Shown piece after piece: positions 24,581-37,106 of a DNA stretch of 64,000 nt. The first letter of the stretch is position 1; every line of letters begins with the position of its first letter. Origin of the DNA: Pseudoneurospora amorphoporcata (lineage: Eukaryota; Ascomycota; Sordariomycetes; Sordariales; Sordariaceae); the NCBI GenBank assembly GCA_033297205.1, contig MU859163.1, positions 1-64,000 on the forward strand, given 5' to 3'. The notes under the pieces were generated by a model, which was not told the DNA's origin, did not search any database, and saw only the letters and a list, made by a program, of their open reading frames with translations. A program made the translations under genes and the position numbers.

Positions 24581-24672
24581 CTGTGGGTGTGGGATGTTCC
24601 GGAACGGGAGAAAAGAGTCCAGGGATCGAGGCCGGTTTAGGAACAGGTAGCAAACAACGAGGCGATGCTCAC
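24581..24672 (-). other. Probable 5'UTR intron of the forkhead gene
   Basis: On the minus strand a strong GTGAGC donor at 24672 pairs with a CCCACAG acceptor ending at 24581, a 92-bp interval. Reading across the junction gives no upstream in-frame ATG before a stop, which supports a leader intron rather than a coding one. Confidence 0.5.
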
Positions 24673-27600
24673 TGTTCCGTCACAGCGGACACTGATGGTT
24701 TGGTGAAGGTGATATTGCGGTCATGCGCAGCCTGATTTTCCGAAGCAGTGGACCTGAGAAATTCGAAACTGGACCGGGGGTGGTAGGCGAACCGTGTGGT
24801 TCTGAGGGCCACTATGTTGCGACTGAAGATTGGTTGGCGAATAAGGTAGAGTAGTCGTCGAGTTGGTTCGGGGTCGACGAGGCCGGAGATGTGAACGAGC
24901 GTCGGTTTGTGAGGTAACCTATGTCGATGTCGTCGGGATGTAAAAAGCCAAGAGAGCCTCCGTCGCCGTTGATGATGCTGAGGTGGAAGTATAGTAGATG
25001 TAGAAGGAAGCTAGTCCGTGGAGTTAAGATGTAGGAAAGTGGAAAGGAAGTAGAACAAGAAGCACTGGGCCGAAGCCGTCTTTGGGTTGGCGGGTAAAGT
25101 GCCGTAAAATGCTGAATGGGCCAGTCCAAGCGAGCAGCAGGTGGGAGAAGGGCGGGACTGGGAGGGAGGAGGAAGTACAAGATGACGGACTGGCACTGGC
25201 TGGCTGGGGTGTGAAAGAGCAAAGTGTGGGCACAGTGGGCAGTGACGGGACTGGCTGGATCAACTGGCACTCACTCGCACTGGCAGCGACTGGCACTTTT
25301 TGGGTTCCAAGATGTCGATTCTGGGTGTCTGAGCCTGGCTGGCAAGGGACGGGCTGGATGGGGTGTGGATGGCCCGTTGGGGGGGGTGACAGTTGGAAGA
25401 AGATTCAGGTAAAACGGTTATCGCATGGATCGTCGTTGCGGGAAGAACAGGCACAAGTCGATGGTCGCCTCCAAGAAATGGGGGTTTCCTTTTCCTTCAG
25501 ATAGTGGACGTGAAGATGCTGGGCGAGAACTGAAGGGATTTTTAGCTGGATACAAAGATGGATCATAAGCATGCTTGTTGTATTGATAAATGACCCAAGT
25601 TGACCGTGGTGTAAGTGGTTTGTAGATGAACATGAAGATGTCCGTCTACGTCGAGAAGAGTAGTACATGAAGATGGGACCTGAGAGAACCGAGAGTCCCA
25701 GCGGAAAGTGAGTGATGCCAGCTCACACCCGCTGTTCCAAGAACGCAGCCAAGTGGAGGCCGGCCCAGGCAGGGAGGGGGGATGATGACACATGATTGGA
25801 CTCTGGGGACGGCTGCGGGCTGACTACCTCTAGGTATGGACAGGGGGTTAAAGTGGTGGGCCTTCATGGGTGTTCAGTCCGTGAACTGACATGGAAGGCT
25901 CTCTTGCTTCCACTTTCAACCAGTCCCGTCACTCTTGTGTTTTACAAGACGCAACCTCTTTTATCCTCTCCGTTCCAAGATGCAAGCTTCTAGGGGAGAG
26001 TGCAAGTGGACGATACTGAGAGAGCGGGACTGACAGGCCATGGCGACCCTCTTGTAAATGTCGTCAAAGACATGTCTTGCCAATCAGACAAGGATGATAG
26101 ATCCATGATTGCTAGCGGGGACGTTATGCAACGATGAGCCTGTCCCGCCGTTGTCCTTTTCTTTTTTTTAATGTACTGCACCTGCTAGGCAGGCTTGAGC
26201 ACGTCCCGCTAGTGGGGTACTTTTCCGGTCATGCCTTCAACATTGAATTTATTGGATTGTTCTTGCAGGAATGTACCAACCTACCTGTTCAACCTCAGCT
26301 CCGTTCCATCCCCGCCCATCACCCTTCCGAGATCCATATAGACGGACTCGACCGACGCCGGGTATCTCGATGCGTGCGGAACCGAACAACCGTCGACGAC
26401 GGCTACACCAAACGTGCCGCAGCGTCAACGTCCGACCTCTGGCGTCAAGTAGCATCATGGACCATTCAGCTTCTTCGGGTCCGTTTGAAGACACCAGGCC
26501 CGGAAGACGCCGGCGCTAACCTCCCTCTCCGAGGTGCCCAACTGTGAGTCTGGAAGCTTCAATTAACTGGTCTTGGCGCGAAGTTGCGCGCCCATTTCGT
26601 GATGCACTCTAGCATTGGCCAATCGGAGACGGATGAATGAAGCCCAAGTGCGGGGCCTACGCGACGTCAGTGCTACCCTTTCGACACCACTTTCTCCCAA
26701 CTCCGTCGACAAAACAGAATCGAGACGGATTGTTCTTTGTAGTCTGATTTCCGCAACTGGAATGCCATGAAGATTAGGAGGCTCCGCCGTCCAGCCCGTT
26801 CCTGGAATGAAATTCCAAGGGAGGAGGCCCGAGTGAAGGTCTAGCGTTCACCACCCAAACGGCCACCCAAGGTGACATCATGGGTCTTGACCGTCACTCC
26901 CTTCAACCAAGTCCCGTCCGTACTCTTGATCCCGCTGTCGCCGCCATCTTCCGGCTCATCACTCGGTCCGATCGGGGCGAAACGGGCAAGACAAAGTGTC
27001 TTGCACTTCCATCCCTAAAGGGCTTGCGTTACGCATCTCTAGTCAGGACTTAGGCGCGCTTCTGCATCCGCACTGGCCTTGACCGTCTACATTACATACA
27101 AGTGATGCCGCGATGCATTCTCATGACTACACCATGTCGATATGCATACTGTGTAGATTCCAGCGGCTCGATCCTTTGGAGCTGTAGCCTCTTGAACTTT
27201 GGGCCGCTTCTACCCCAGGAATGTCGCCACCTCATCAAATCTACTTGCGAGAAGCCTCTCAACAGGAGCACACAAGATCAGGTCCCCATGCCCAAATCCA
27301 CACCTGGGCATGCAAAGAAAGATTCCACCGCCTCCACTACCTAAACCTAATGCACAGCGAGAGCAGCCAAGGTAGGTATGAATGTAACATGGGTGTGAAT
27401 GACACGGGGTACATATGCAACCACTATATGTACGAAATTCCAGGGCTCGCAGAAGCTTCCTCCCAAAGGGGACCGACCACAGTGAAACCGCTCAAAGGCT
27501 TTTCAAGTTCACAGAACAGGGTCAAAGGACTCATTATTACACTTCCTCCATCATGAAAATTTCACCACAAGGTTCGTGATGCCCAAATCTTGCATAGATG

Positions 27601-28081
27601 GTCGACAGCTACAACGTGAACGTAGGCCCAGGAAAAGATGCAGGAAGCATCGCACCATTTCCCGCCGTGAAACCAGCGGCTTCACTTTATCTATCTAAGA
27701 AAATACCTACATGACATCCAGTAGCAGGTATGCCAAAAAGGTCGAGCAAACGGTCGGAATTCGGGTTAACTAGCTCTCTCGAGTCTCCAAGTCCCAGTCC
27801 GTCTTTTGAAACGTGAAGAGCTCCAACGGCCGACGTCCCCACCCATCCACACGCACCACGCACAGGAACAGCACGACGGCATATGCAACCACTCTTGGAC
27901 GGACGCATCTACGCATCTGCGCGAGTACATCAAATACTTAAACCAACTTCGTCCACTTGGACCTTACTCATGGCTCAACAAGAAAAGAAAAAAGAGGAAA
28001 AAAAGGACCCAATCACTTTTCAGCGCTCTTGCTAATCTCAGCAACTCACATCCAGTCAACCAACGAGTACCACCCCAAGCA
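24673..28081. other. Forkhead upstream region, gene-poor
   Basis: The part up to about 25.3 kb is pyrimidine-rich on the minus strand and is probably leader and promoter of the forkhead gene. It includes repeated ACTGGC-type motifs near 25190-25300. From 25.5 to 28.1 kb several frames of 60-140 codons exist (for example 26134-26547 plus), but none shows a domain or a convincing splice chain. Confidence 0.5.
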
Positions 28082-28083
28082 TA

Positions 28084-28236
28084 CACCTCTGCATGGATAT
28101 AACTTGTTAGCGTGGTTTTTCGGAGTGGTAAAAGGCCTTTATTTTTCATACAAGAAAATCCGAGTTGCCATCCATCGGGTCCCTGTTTCTTGTAGGATCA
28201 ACGTACCAAGCTAACAAGTACATCCATGCAGAGGTG
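28084..28236. mobile_element. 153-bp fold-back element with ~29-bp inverted repeats flanked by TA
   Basis: The left arm starts CACCTCTGCATGGAT at 28084 and continues to ACTTGTTAGC. The right arm, read on the minus strand from 28236, gives the same sequence apart from a small mismatch/indel after GGAT. TA lies directly outside both ends (28082-28083 and 28237-28238), as expected for a Tc1/mariner-type target duplication. An inner inverted pair TACAAGAAA / TTTCTTGTA (28149-28157 and 28186-28194) makes the whole unit a nested hairpin. No coding frame fills it. It could be a tiny MITE or a hairpin RNA locus. Confidence 0.6.
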
Positions 28237-28238
28237 TA

Positions 28239-29892
28239 ATTGAAAGGGAGATGCCAAGAATACCCGAGTATATCTCCAACCTACCTGGCCGCCAATCAAC
28301 CTATCCAACGTCCATAATCTCTGCCAATCTTCACTCTCTCTCCTCACTTCGATTCCGCATCTTGATGCTCCCCTACCACTCTCAGCTTCAAGTTAACTTG
28401 ACTTGTGCTGCTATTGGGTGTACCAAACATGACGCCGCGTCGATCTCCCTCGTTGACACTCGAACGTTGCGAGAACGTAGGTACTTGTAGTCGGCCGAAG
28501 ATAGTAGGTACACTACTGCGAAGCTATAGCACGTCCAAGTACAGCCTAGAGGTGGGAAGGTACTGATAGAGACATCTCCTCTTTCGGCTGACTGACTGAT
28601 TGACTTGGGACGTACCTACCTAGTCTAGACAGGTGGACTTCCACATATGAAGCGATCTATATTTTTTTGGTTGCTGTTTTCGTTTTCTTATCATTCAGCG
28701 ACACTGAATATTGCTTCAAGAAACTGGAGTTGAATATCAGGATACGAGTAGAGATAGGTTATGGAACCATAGAACTGGGGCTGACGGCGAACTTCCGGCG
28801 ACCTACATCAAGCCAATATACGAAGCTCTGCAAACCGGAGAATACATCCGCAAGCCACAGAAAAGGACAAAACTCAAAAGTTCCTTGCAAGATATACCTT
28901 ATGCAGTAAACACATACCAATCCAAACTAGACTGACAGATATTTCGCTTTCCAGAACTGCCGCGATTATACGATACAGTTCATCATCCTATTCACTGAAC
29001 CAAAGTCTGGCAGCTTGATCCACATCGCCTCCCCCAAAATGAACGACACCTTCAAACCGCAAACCGCAAACCAAAAAAAAATAAAAAAAAATAAAAAATC
29101 TTGAAACAGGTCAAGAAAACAAAACAAAAAGTACCACGGAAAGGAAAAGGAAAAAGAACATACAACACCTGGGATTCGCTGGTCGTCACCGACCCAACTA
29201 CTAGTCAGGCCCTCACTGATTTATCTATGGGAGAGCGGACGGGATCCCGAGTTTTCCAGTGGGTATGGTCGTATGTAGTAGTTTCTTCTCCGGCAAGAGC
29301 TTATTACGTCCGAGGCAGCGTAGTGTGGTGGTAGACAAGATGAACATGTTTGGACATCCATCTTGAGTTTCGCTGTTCGCACATTCGTACCTACCTACTA
29401 GACTATGACTTAAACAATGGTGACGATGAAGATGCCCTACTCCGTGTCTATCGTCTAGTCCCGATGACTACAAATCTGCTTTGCTGAGGCAAGCAGTTTA
29501 ACGATGCTCGTCTTTAGAGCTCATGGCATCCAAGTCCGATGTACTGTAAAGTAGGGACCAAACAAAGCATGATCAAATACACTCTTATTTTAACTACTCT
29601 GCAAAAGAAAAAGAAAAGGGTTGAGTCCTTCACTCCACCGATAGACACTATACACCAAAAGTGTAAATGCGTCTCAATAACTAAACATAAAGAGATTAAA
29701 ACTTGAAAAAAGTCCAATGTCCCGAAGTAAGTAGGCAAGGTGGTAGAGGTTGACAAGGCACAAGACTCGACTCGTGCGTGCGTGCCCTGTGCTCATTTAC
29801 TTTTGTGTGCGTGAATGTGTTCCATGTGTATGTGTGCGCGTGCGTGTGTCTGCTCCGTTCAACTTCTTGTGTCTCCCCAACCACCCTTGTTC

Positions 29893-29932
<40 letters not shown>

Positions 29933-30241
29933 TTGCTCACTCACTTCCATCCATCAAACATCTTGTTTCATACAACGCCGTCTGCGTAACATCCACCGTG
30001 CGTACGTCCCCAACCACCTCAAATCCATACTATGTCCTCTCCTTCTTCCTATATCCTACATCCGTTCTACCTTCTCCTGAACCTGGACCTGACACAACAG
30101 TAAGCTAGTACCACTGTACCACCACCGCTGCGCATCCGAGCCGCATGAACCCCTAACTCCTACATGACCTTGCTTCAATTGCCACATACGCCACTCATCT
30201 AAGACAGGCTTAGTGACAAAATAGTTAGACATCGCTTAGAC
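28239..30241. other. Intergenic region downstream of PAN1
   Basis: Contains A-rich runs near 29072-29098 and the TC repeat at 29896-29929. The last few hundred bases should be the PAN1 3'UTR. No gene supported. Confidence 0.5.
29896..29929. repeat. (TC)17 microsatellite
   Basis: Thirty-four uninterrupted bases of alternating T and C in the tract downstream of PAN1. Confidence 0.95.
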
Positions 30242-33200
30242 TTAGTCGAGCACCCGACCGGCAACAGCAGCTGTGCTCTTGTCCTTCGTCTGCGTCTTCC
30301 TGAGAGCCTTGCCGGCTTGGATCTCTCCGAGGAGACCGGCTCTTGCAGGAGGAAGAGAGGGAGCAGGAGCACCGCCAGGAGGAGGAGGCGGCGGGGGAGG
30401 AGCAGCGCCGGGAGCGGGAGGGGGACCCGGAGGAGGCGGCGGGGGAGGTGCAGCAGGAGCTCCGGACTCAGGCATAGGCGGAGGAGGAGGCGGCGGGGGA
30501 GGAGCACCACCACTGGGGACAGGAGGAGAACCCGGAGGGGGAGGAGGAGAACCCGCAGAGGGCTCCACTGGGGCAGGAGGAGCAGGAGGAGCAGGAGCAG
30601 GAGCAGGAGAAGGCGAGCTAGGGGAGCTCACAGCCGGAGGAGAGCCTGCAGTAGGCTTGTCACCGGTGGCGGACAGGGGACGAGGGGGCGCCATGGTGCC
30701 GAAGAGAATGGAGGCAAGCGCAGCGGCGCTGTTGCCGCCCGGTCTGCCCTCGTCATCGGAGTCATCATCGTCCGAGTCCTTGTCCGAGTCCCAGTCATCA
30801 TCATCATCATCGTTGGGACGACGTCTGGAAGGCAAAACACCACTAATAGCATCGGTAATACCGCTGACAGCACCACTAACAGCGCTGCTAACAGCAGCAG
30901 CTGGTGCGGCGGCTGCCTGCGTCATGCGGTGGAACGGGTTGGTCGAAACATCGGCCGGCGGAGGCGATGCGACAGGTGGGGCAACCGAAGGAGTAGATGC
31001 TTCAGAGGATTGGGACATCATTCTGAAGTACGGGTTGCGACTCTCCCTCTCGGCGTTGGGGCTAGACGTAACGATTTGAGGAGGCGAGGCTACTGGGGGA
31101 GGCGAGGCTACAGATGCCGGAGCGGGAGGAGGGGGGGAGTTGGCCTCCTCGCGAGTGCCGACTTGGCTACCACCAACAGTAGGGGTAGACGCCTGGGGAG
31201 TGATTTGCTCCGGGCCCTCGTCGTCAGTAGAGGAGCTGTCATCGTCGTTAATGGCTTCGAGTTGCTTGCGGAGCTCCTCTTCACGCTTGCGAGCAGCCTC
31301 GATTTCGGCACGGCGAGCAGCCAGCTGGGCCTCCTTTTCTTTGGCCTCAGCCATAGCAGCCTTCTTCTTACGCTTCTCCTCCTCCTTCTTCAGCTTGCCC
31401 AGACGGACTTGCTCCTCCAGGGCCTTGAGACGAGCGTCAGCTTCCGCACGTTCCTTGGCAAGCTCGTCTTCTTGGACCTTGGCGCTTTCCCTGTAATATA
31501 TTGTTAGTCACGGTGTAAATGCAAGCCTGTAAACGTAGAAAGCTACTTACTCAAGCTTATGAGTTTCACGCTCCTGCTCCTCACGCTCAAGTTCCAGGCG
31601 TTCTTCCTCAGCCTTCTTAGTGGCAGCCTCTTCGTCGCGTCTGTCCTCAGTCTTGCCAGCCTTTCTGGTCGGGGGCGGTGGGGGCTTGCGAGAATCGGCC
31701 TTAGGAGATGCAACGGGCGCAGGCCCGCCTTGCTCTTCAGCAAATTTTGCCTGTCTTTCGGCCTCACGACGAGCATCTTCCTCTTCGGCTTGACGCCGCT
31801 TCTCAGCTCGCTCAGCCTTTTCGCGCTCAGCCCGCTGAGCGGCAGTCTCACCGGGCTTACCAGGGGCCTTGAGTCCGAGAGCAGCAAGGCGCTCAGCCAT
31901 GCGCTGCTCAGCCTGCTGCTTAATAAAGGCAGCGCGCTCCTCTGGTGTCTTGTAGGAAGAGTAAGAACCGCCGCCAGCAGTGGAGGCAGGGGTAGATGTC
32001 CGCGAAATCGACGGGGAAGCGGTCTCGACCCGGGCGGGAACAGGAGCCTCAGCCTTGACAGGTTCCTGAGTGGCCCTACGGCCGCCCTGGCGGTCCTGAG
32101 ACCTAATACGAGCGGCCCGGCTCTCGCGCTGAAGATCAAAGATGAAGTCTCTGACCTCGTCCTCCACGCCAAGAGCATCCTCCCAGCGACGCTTTTCGTG
32201 TTCAGAGGTAGAATCCCGAGCACCCTCCTGGAGATTGTCCTCGATACCCTTGGCAAATTCGCGGACGCTATCTTCAACATCTCTGACCATGCGCTCGTTA
32301 TTCTCTTTCTCAGTCTTGATCTTGATGTTCTCCTCTTCCAAGCGCTTGGGGGCATCGGCGTCATCATCCCCGATATCGATCTTCTTGCCCATCAAGGCAG
32401 CTGTCCGCTGCTGCATCATAGCCTTTGCGCGGGCCTTGATTCTGTCGGACTCGGTGACCATACCGCCTGGTCCAGTACCAACAATAGCGGCGGCGCTGTT
32501 GGGGTGGGCCTTGGCATCCCTGAGACGGAAGAGTTCCAGCCTGGCATCGGCAATGGCCTTTTCAGTCTTGCGAACCTGAGACGCTAGCTCTGGAATTCTG
32601 TCAGTGAGCTGCTGCAACTGGCGCTTGAGGGCGCGTCTCTCGGCGTCAGAGTCGGCACTGATCAGCTGAGCATCTGGATGGTTGTCAATGTCCTCCTGGA
32701 TTCTCCGAATACGGCGATAAAGTTCATCGGCCTCACGGCGGTCGCGTCTGTCAAGGATGTCGTCTTCCTCCATATTCTTCTCGTCCTTGAAATCCATAGC
32801 ATCAAGAAGAACCTGCTTCTCCTTGATCTTCTTGCGAAGTTGCTCAATGGTTAGCTCCTCGCTGGAGTTAGTAGAGGCCGGAGATTCGGGACGAGGAGAC
32901 GCGCCCATGCGGCGGCGCGCGCTGGAGCGATATCCCACTTCCTCATCGTTGTTCTTGAACACGGTAGCATCCTTGCGGTTGGCCCCAGTGTTCTTAAAGG
33001 AGTGGCCTTTCAGATAGCTGACGCCGGTCTTCTGAGGGAGCAAGGAGGCTCCAGTGTTCTTTCGGAACTCGGATTCCTGATGAAGCATGTTTTTGACCAT
33101 ACCAATGGACGCGCTGAGGTTTCTCGCAGAGGGAGGAACAAGCTCAGGAGGAAGCTGGTTAGGGATAGGGTAGCCATTGAGCTTGCGGTAAATCAGATGC

Positions 33201-34843
33201 ATAGCGACCGCAAATTCATCCAAATCTAGACGGCCCTTGTTTCCATTATCGGCCAGGGTCCAAATACGCTCAAGATCAGGCTTGTCCAAGCCACTCTGGC
33301 CAAAGATCTCAATAGCAGCATCGCCCGCAATAAAACCCTTGTTCAGACCATCCCAAGCCCGGAACAGGGCATCGTACCTCGTCTTCTCGTCCTTGGTGAT
33401 AGCCCAGGGAATGACGGCATTACCTTGAAGTCCAGCCGTGGTGTAATTCTGCTGTTCACGTCCCAGTTGAGGCATCATGCGAGCCTGGAGCGCATCAATG
33501 AGTGGCAGTCCGGTGGCAGGCGTATTGACAAGTCCCCACTGTCCAGGCATTCCCGTGGGTTGAGAGTTGAGAGGAGCAGCCATGCCTCCGGCGTTAGGCG
33601 ACAGACTGGAGCCAAATCCGGTGGGCATGGGAGGCATGGGAGGCCTAGGACCGGCGTAGCCAGTTGGCTGGGGGTTCATTCCCGGGAATCCAGTCTGTTG
33701 GGGTTGAAGACCCTGGTTCTGACCCATGAAACCGGTCTGCTGAGCAGGGAAACCAGTCATCTGCGCCTGGAGAAGCGCAGAGTTCGATGGCTGGGGCTGG
33801 GGCTGCTGAATGGTCGGAGGGGCGGCCGTGTTCTGCTGAGTAGCAAAGCTAGGGGCGTTAGTTGCCGGGACAGAGCTAGAGCCTGCGTCCTCCGCGATAC
33901 TGAAGTTAATGATATCCACCATGCTTGAAACTTCATTCTTGATATGGTCGGGTAGGACATTAGGAAGTGCCTTGCCAGTGATCTTGAGATTGCAAAGGTA
34001 CATGGCCAAGGCAAACTCGGGGAAGTGCAGCTGTCCCGACCTCGTGGTATCCGCCAATGTCCAGATCTGAGATAGGGAGTCTCCATCAAGCTTCGAGCGC
34101 AGGAGGAGATCCCTCGCCTTTTCACCAGACATGGTAGTCTGCCCCTCCCCGACGGCCGACTTGAAAAGCGTCTCGAACCTGGCTTGATCGTGCGCCGTGA
34201 TGAAAGACAGACGGATGTTAGGGATCTTGACGGCGGTCGTCTTAGGCTCGGCCCTCCGTCCCTTGCCTCCAGCCGTCTGGAAAGAGGCGGCCATCTCAGA
34301 AAAGCCCGTAGCCTGGGGCTTTACGGGAGGAGGAGGGGCGATGCCACCCTGAGCAGTCGGGGTAGGCTGTTGGGCCGGCACTTGAATCTGTACGGAGGGG
34401 AACCCAGTCGGCTGGGGTTGCTGAATCGACGGCTGCTGCTGGAACGGCTGCTGTTGCTGGAACTGCTGGGGAATCGCTGGGACAGGAGGCATGCCGGTCT
34501 GGGGCGCTTGGGGCTGGAAGCCAGTAGGTTGAGGCTGGAAACCGGTAAACTGTTGTTGAAGCTGAGGCTGTTGCTGGGGGGCCTGCAACCCCGGGTATCC
34601 CGTGAACTGCTGCTGGAGCGGCTGCTGTTGTTGCTGACCATAGCCGGTAGGCTGTTGACCAAAGCCGGTAGGTTGGGGAGCGAACCCGGTGGGCTGCGGC
34701 GCGAATCCGGTCGCCTGAGGCTGCATCGGGCCTGGTTGACCAAACGGACTCGGGGCGCCATATTGTTGCTGTTGCTGTTGCGGCTGCTGGCCGGGACGGA
34801 GGCTGTTGGTGCCCCCAAGGAAGGCATTCGAGTTCGAGTACAT
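30242..34843 (-). CDS. PAN1: Pan1, actin cytoskeleton-regulatory and endocytic scaffold
   Basis: Two exons: 34843-31551 and 31490-30242 (60-bp intron), 1513 aa. The N-terminus (about 35-135) is built of repeated QPTGF-type units and Gln runs. An EH domain follows at about 210-300 (AHDQARFETLF, then the EF-hand stretch LADTTRSG). A second EH domain at about 478-570 carries LADNGNKGRLDLDEF. A coiled-coil region follows near 660-1000, with many KxxE-type heptads, then Ala/Glu/Lys-rich helices around the intron. The C-terminus has long polyproline runs and a WH2-like actin-binding motif (ARAGLLGEIQAGKAL). This domain order is that of Pan1, which with End3 and Sla1 links coat assembly to Arp2/3 activation at endocytic sites. 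The length is in the usual range. It is divergent from methionine synthase. Confidence 0.96.
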
Positions 34844-37106
34844 GATGGGCGGTTCCTCCTCGTTTGTATTGATTGATGCGAGTCGATGGCGCTGATGTCG
34901 AGTCTAGGGATACCGGCGGAGGACGAGAGGGGCTGGCCGGGAATAGACGCAGCAACACCTGATACACGACGAGGGGAAAAGGGGGTCAAGAGAGCGGAGA
35001 GGCAACTGGCGAGAGAGGCAGCAAGCTCCTCCTCGTCGGCAGTCACGGAATAGTGGTGACTAGTAGTTGAATTAGAGTAGTGATTACGGTGTAGATAGAC
35101 AAAGATGCAAATGGCAAATATGGAATGCGATGCGCCGTGGTGGAATGGAAGCGCTCGTGTGATGACGACGACGACGACAACACGTCGGGTGTTGTTGCAG
35201 TTGGTTCGTTCCTTGCGCAGGAGGCTGTGTCAGGGTCAGTGTCAGGGCAAGGTGTCAGGCAGGCAATCAGTGCGGTCAATCGATGCCTGTCACTCCCCAA
35301 AGACCACCTCCCAAAGACTGGACCCGACCAAACAACTTTGGTTGGAGCCAGTTGGAGGAAGCAGGAACTAATAACATGATGGAAATGAGCAAATGGAGCT
35401 CATATAATCCAATCAAAGCTCTCCATAGCCTCGCTTTTACTCCACTTTCTGCTCATGGCAGGCAAGGAAGCAACACCGAAGCTTCACGCCATGGCTCTCG
35501 GGTGCAGCTTGACAGACTTGAGTGCATTGGCCACCAACATTTGTGCTCGGGCCGCTTCTTTTCCACGTGACAGCTTCTTTCGCTTCCACTGAGCACGAGC
35601 CACATGAAAGCTTCAAAAGCTTGGGCCAACAATGTCATTGTCGACGACGACACATGCCAAGACGCGAATCCATCGGCGAAAGCAACATCGGGTCTGGCTC
35701 GTGCGTCCGAATGGAGCTCCCCAGACTTATCGGCTGCTCGGCCACAAAATTTTCCAGAGACAACTGAAGCATTTGCGCTCCGTCAACGGGCAAAAATAGC
35801 ATGGTCGTCCTGGCTTTTTGCAACGGAGTCGAGCTCCTCACCACACCTCATCGCCACGAATTCCGACCTGAAGCTCCAGAGGATGACTCTTTTTATCCCC
35901 AGCTCCAGCCAGTCTGGTGGAGACATGGCCGGTCACATCATCAGTTCCATGGATAGCGTTTGCGTGTCAATTTGATATGACCGTAAAAGTCCAGAGTCGC
36001 CGCCCACAGTTTCACCGGGCCTGTGCTTTTCCTGTGGTGACGGGGACGGGCAGAAATCGGAGCACTGCAGCTGGCATGATGCCGTCCAATCTGTCCTTTT
36101 TGGTCTGGCAAGCAATTAAACAGAAGCTTCACAAGGTCATCGAAAGATTCGTGGGTTGCGGCAAACAGGCGCCCCACCGGCAGCACCCCTCCTGGTCCCT
36201 GAGCTGCGACTGCCTGCGAGTGCATTGCTTGAGTTTGGCGCCCCATTGGCGATTCCTGAGATGGCCACCCCCGCCTTGCCCAGTACATACGACCCAGACC
36301 CTCCCACCTCCCTCCCTGTTGGAAACTTTTTTGAGCGCGAAGTACACTACGGAGTTTCGTACGGAGGCACGGAGAATGTTGGAGTCAACGAGGGTTCAAT
36401 GGCGGGCGAGATTGACCAACGCCGCGTCGCCGCCCGCCTCCATGGGCTCCAGTTGCTCGCATGTGCAGACAAGCGCAGAGAGCTGCAGAGTTGCAGAGCT
36501 GCAGATGCTACACTAGAGGCACAGAAAGCATCCAATTCAGACCAGTCAATGCCATCACGTATCTCGCTACCCCGCCGATAAAATAACAGATCAAAAAATC
36601 TAGACAAAGCCAAAACTGTCCATCGTCCATCGGGATCTGCCAGCTGTCAGCCCCGCGTGCATTTTGTTGAGTTTGTTCCGTCCATGGCATTATTCGTGAG
36701 AATCCGGCCAAAGAGAGACGAGGAGAGCTTTGAGCTTGGGCGCCGTGGGTGGAAAATGTGTGTGCCCCACACCGATCACGGCCTCCAGCTGCCCACCCAC
36801 GAAATTCAGATTTACCGCACTCGCAACACCCCCGGCCGGCCTTCCACCCATCCATCCATCCCTCCAGCCAGCCCACTCTGTTTGACTCCTCCACTTCCTC
36901 TCGTCTCTCTTGCCTTCCTCAGTCCCCTCACATAAATAAACTCGGACCTCCCCCTCTTTCTTTCTCCAGAAACTCCTTCCATCATTCCTCCATCCATCCT
37001 GTCCTCCTTTTCCCCTCGCCCATTTTTGCTCTTTGTCCCAAGAGCAGTCGCGAGGTCTTTTCTATACCCCCCTAATTTCCGTTTATTCACACACACATCA
37101 TACACA
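34844..37106. promoter_or_regulatory. Divergent intergenic region, PAN1 / methionine synthase
   Basis: About 2.26 kb between start codons. The 250 bp before the plus-strand gene are strongly C/T-rich (CCATCCATCC repeats near 36847-36860, then CTTTCTTTCTCC), like leaders of highly expressed fungal genes. A GAC microsatellite lies near 35163-35177. I did not find a perfect TGACTCA amino-acid-control site. No gene supported. Confidence 0.5.

Noticed and set aside
26134..26547. 137-codon plus-strand frame
   Set aside because: Arg-rich with no domain. Similar open frames overlap it on both strands, as expected by chance in GC-rich sequence.
30317..31507. 396-codon Arg/Ser-rich plus-strand frame over PAN1 exon 2
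   Set aside because: Antisense of polyproline and Ala/Glu coding sequence in PAN1. Composition follows from the opposite strand.
31559..32587. 342-codon plus-strand Leu/Ser-rich frame
   Set aside because: Antisense of the PAN1 coiled-coil region; no independent signature.
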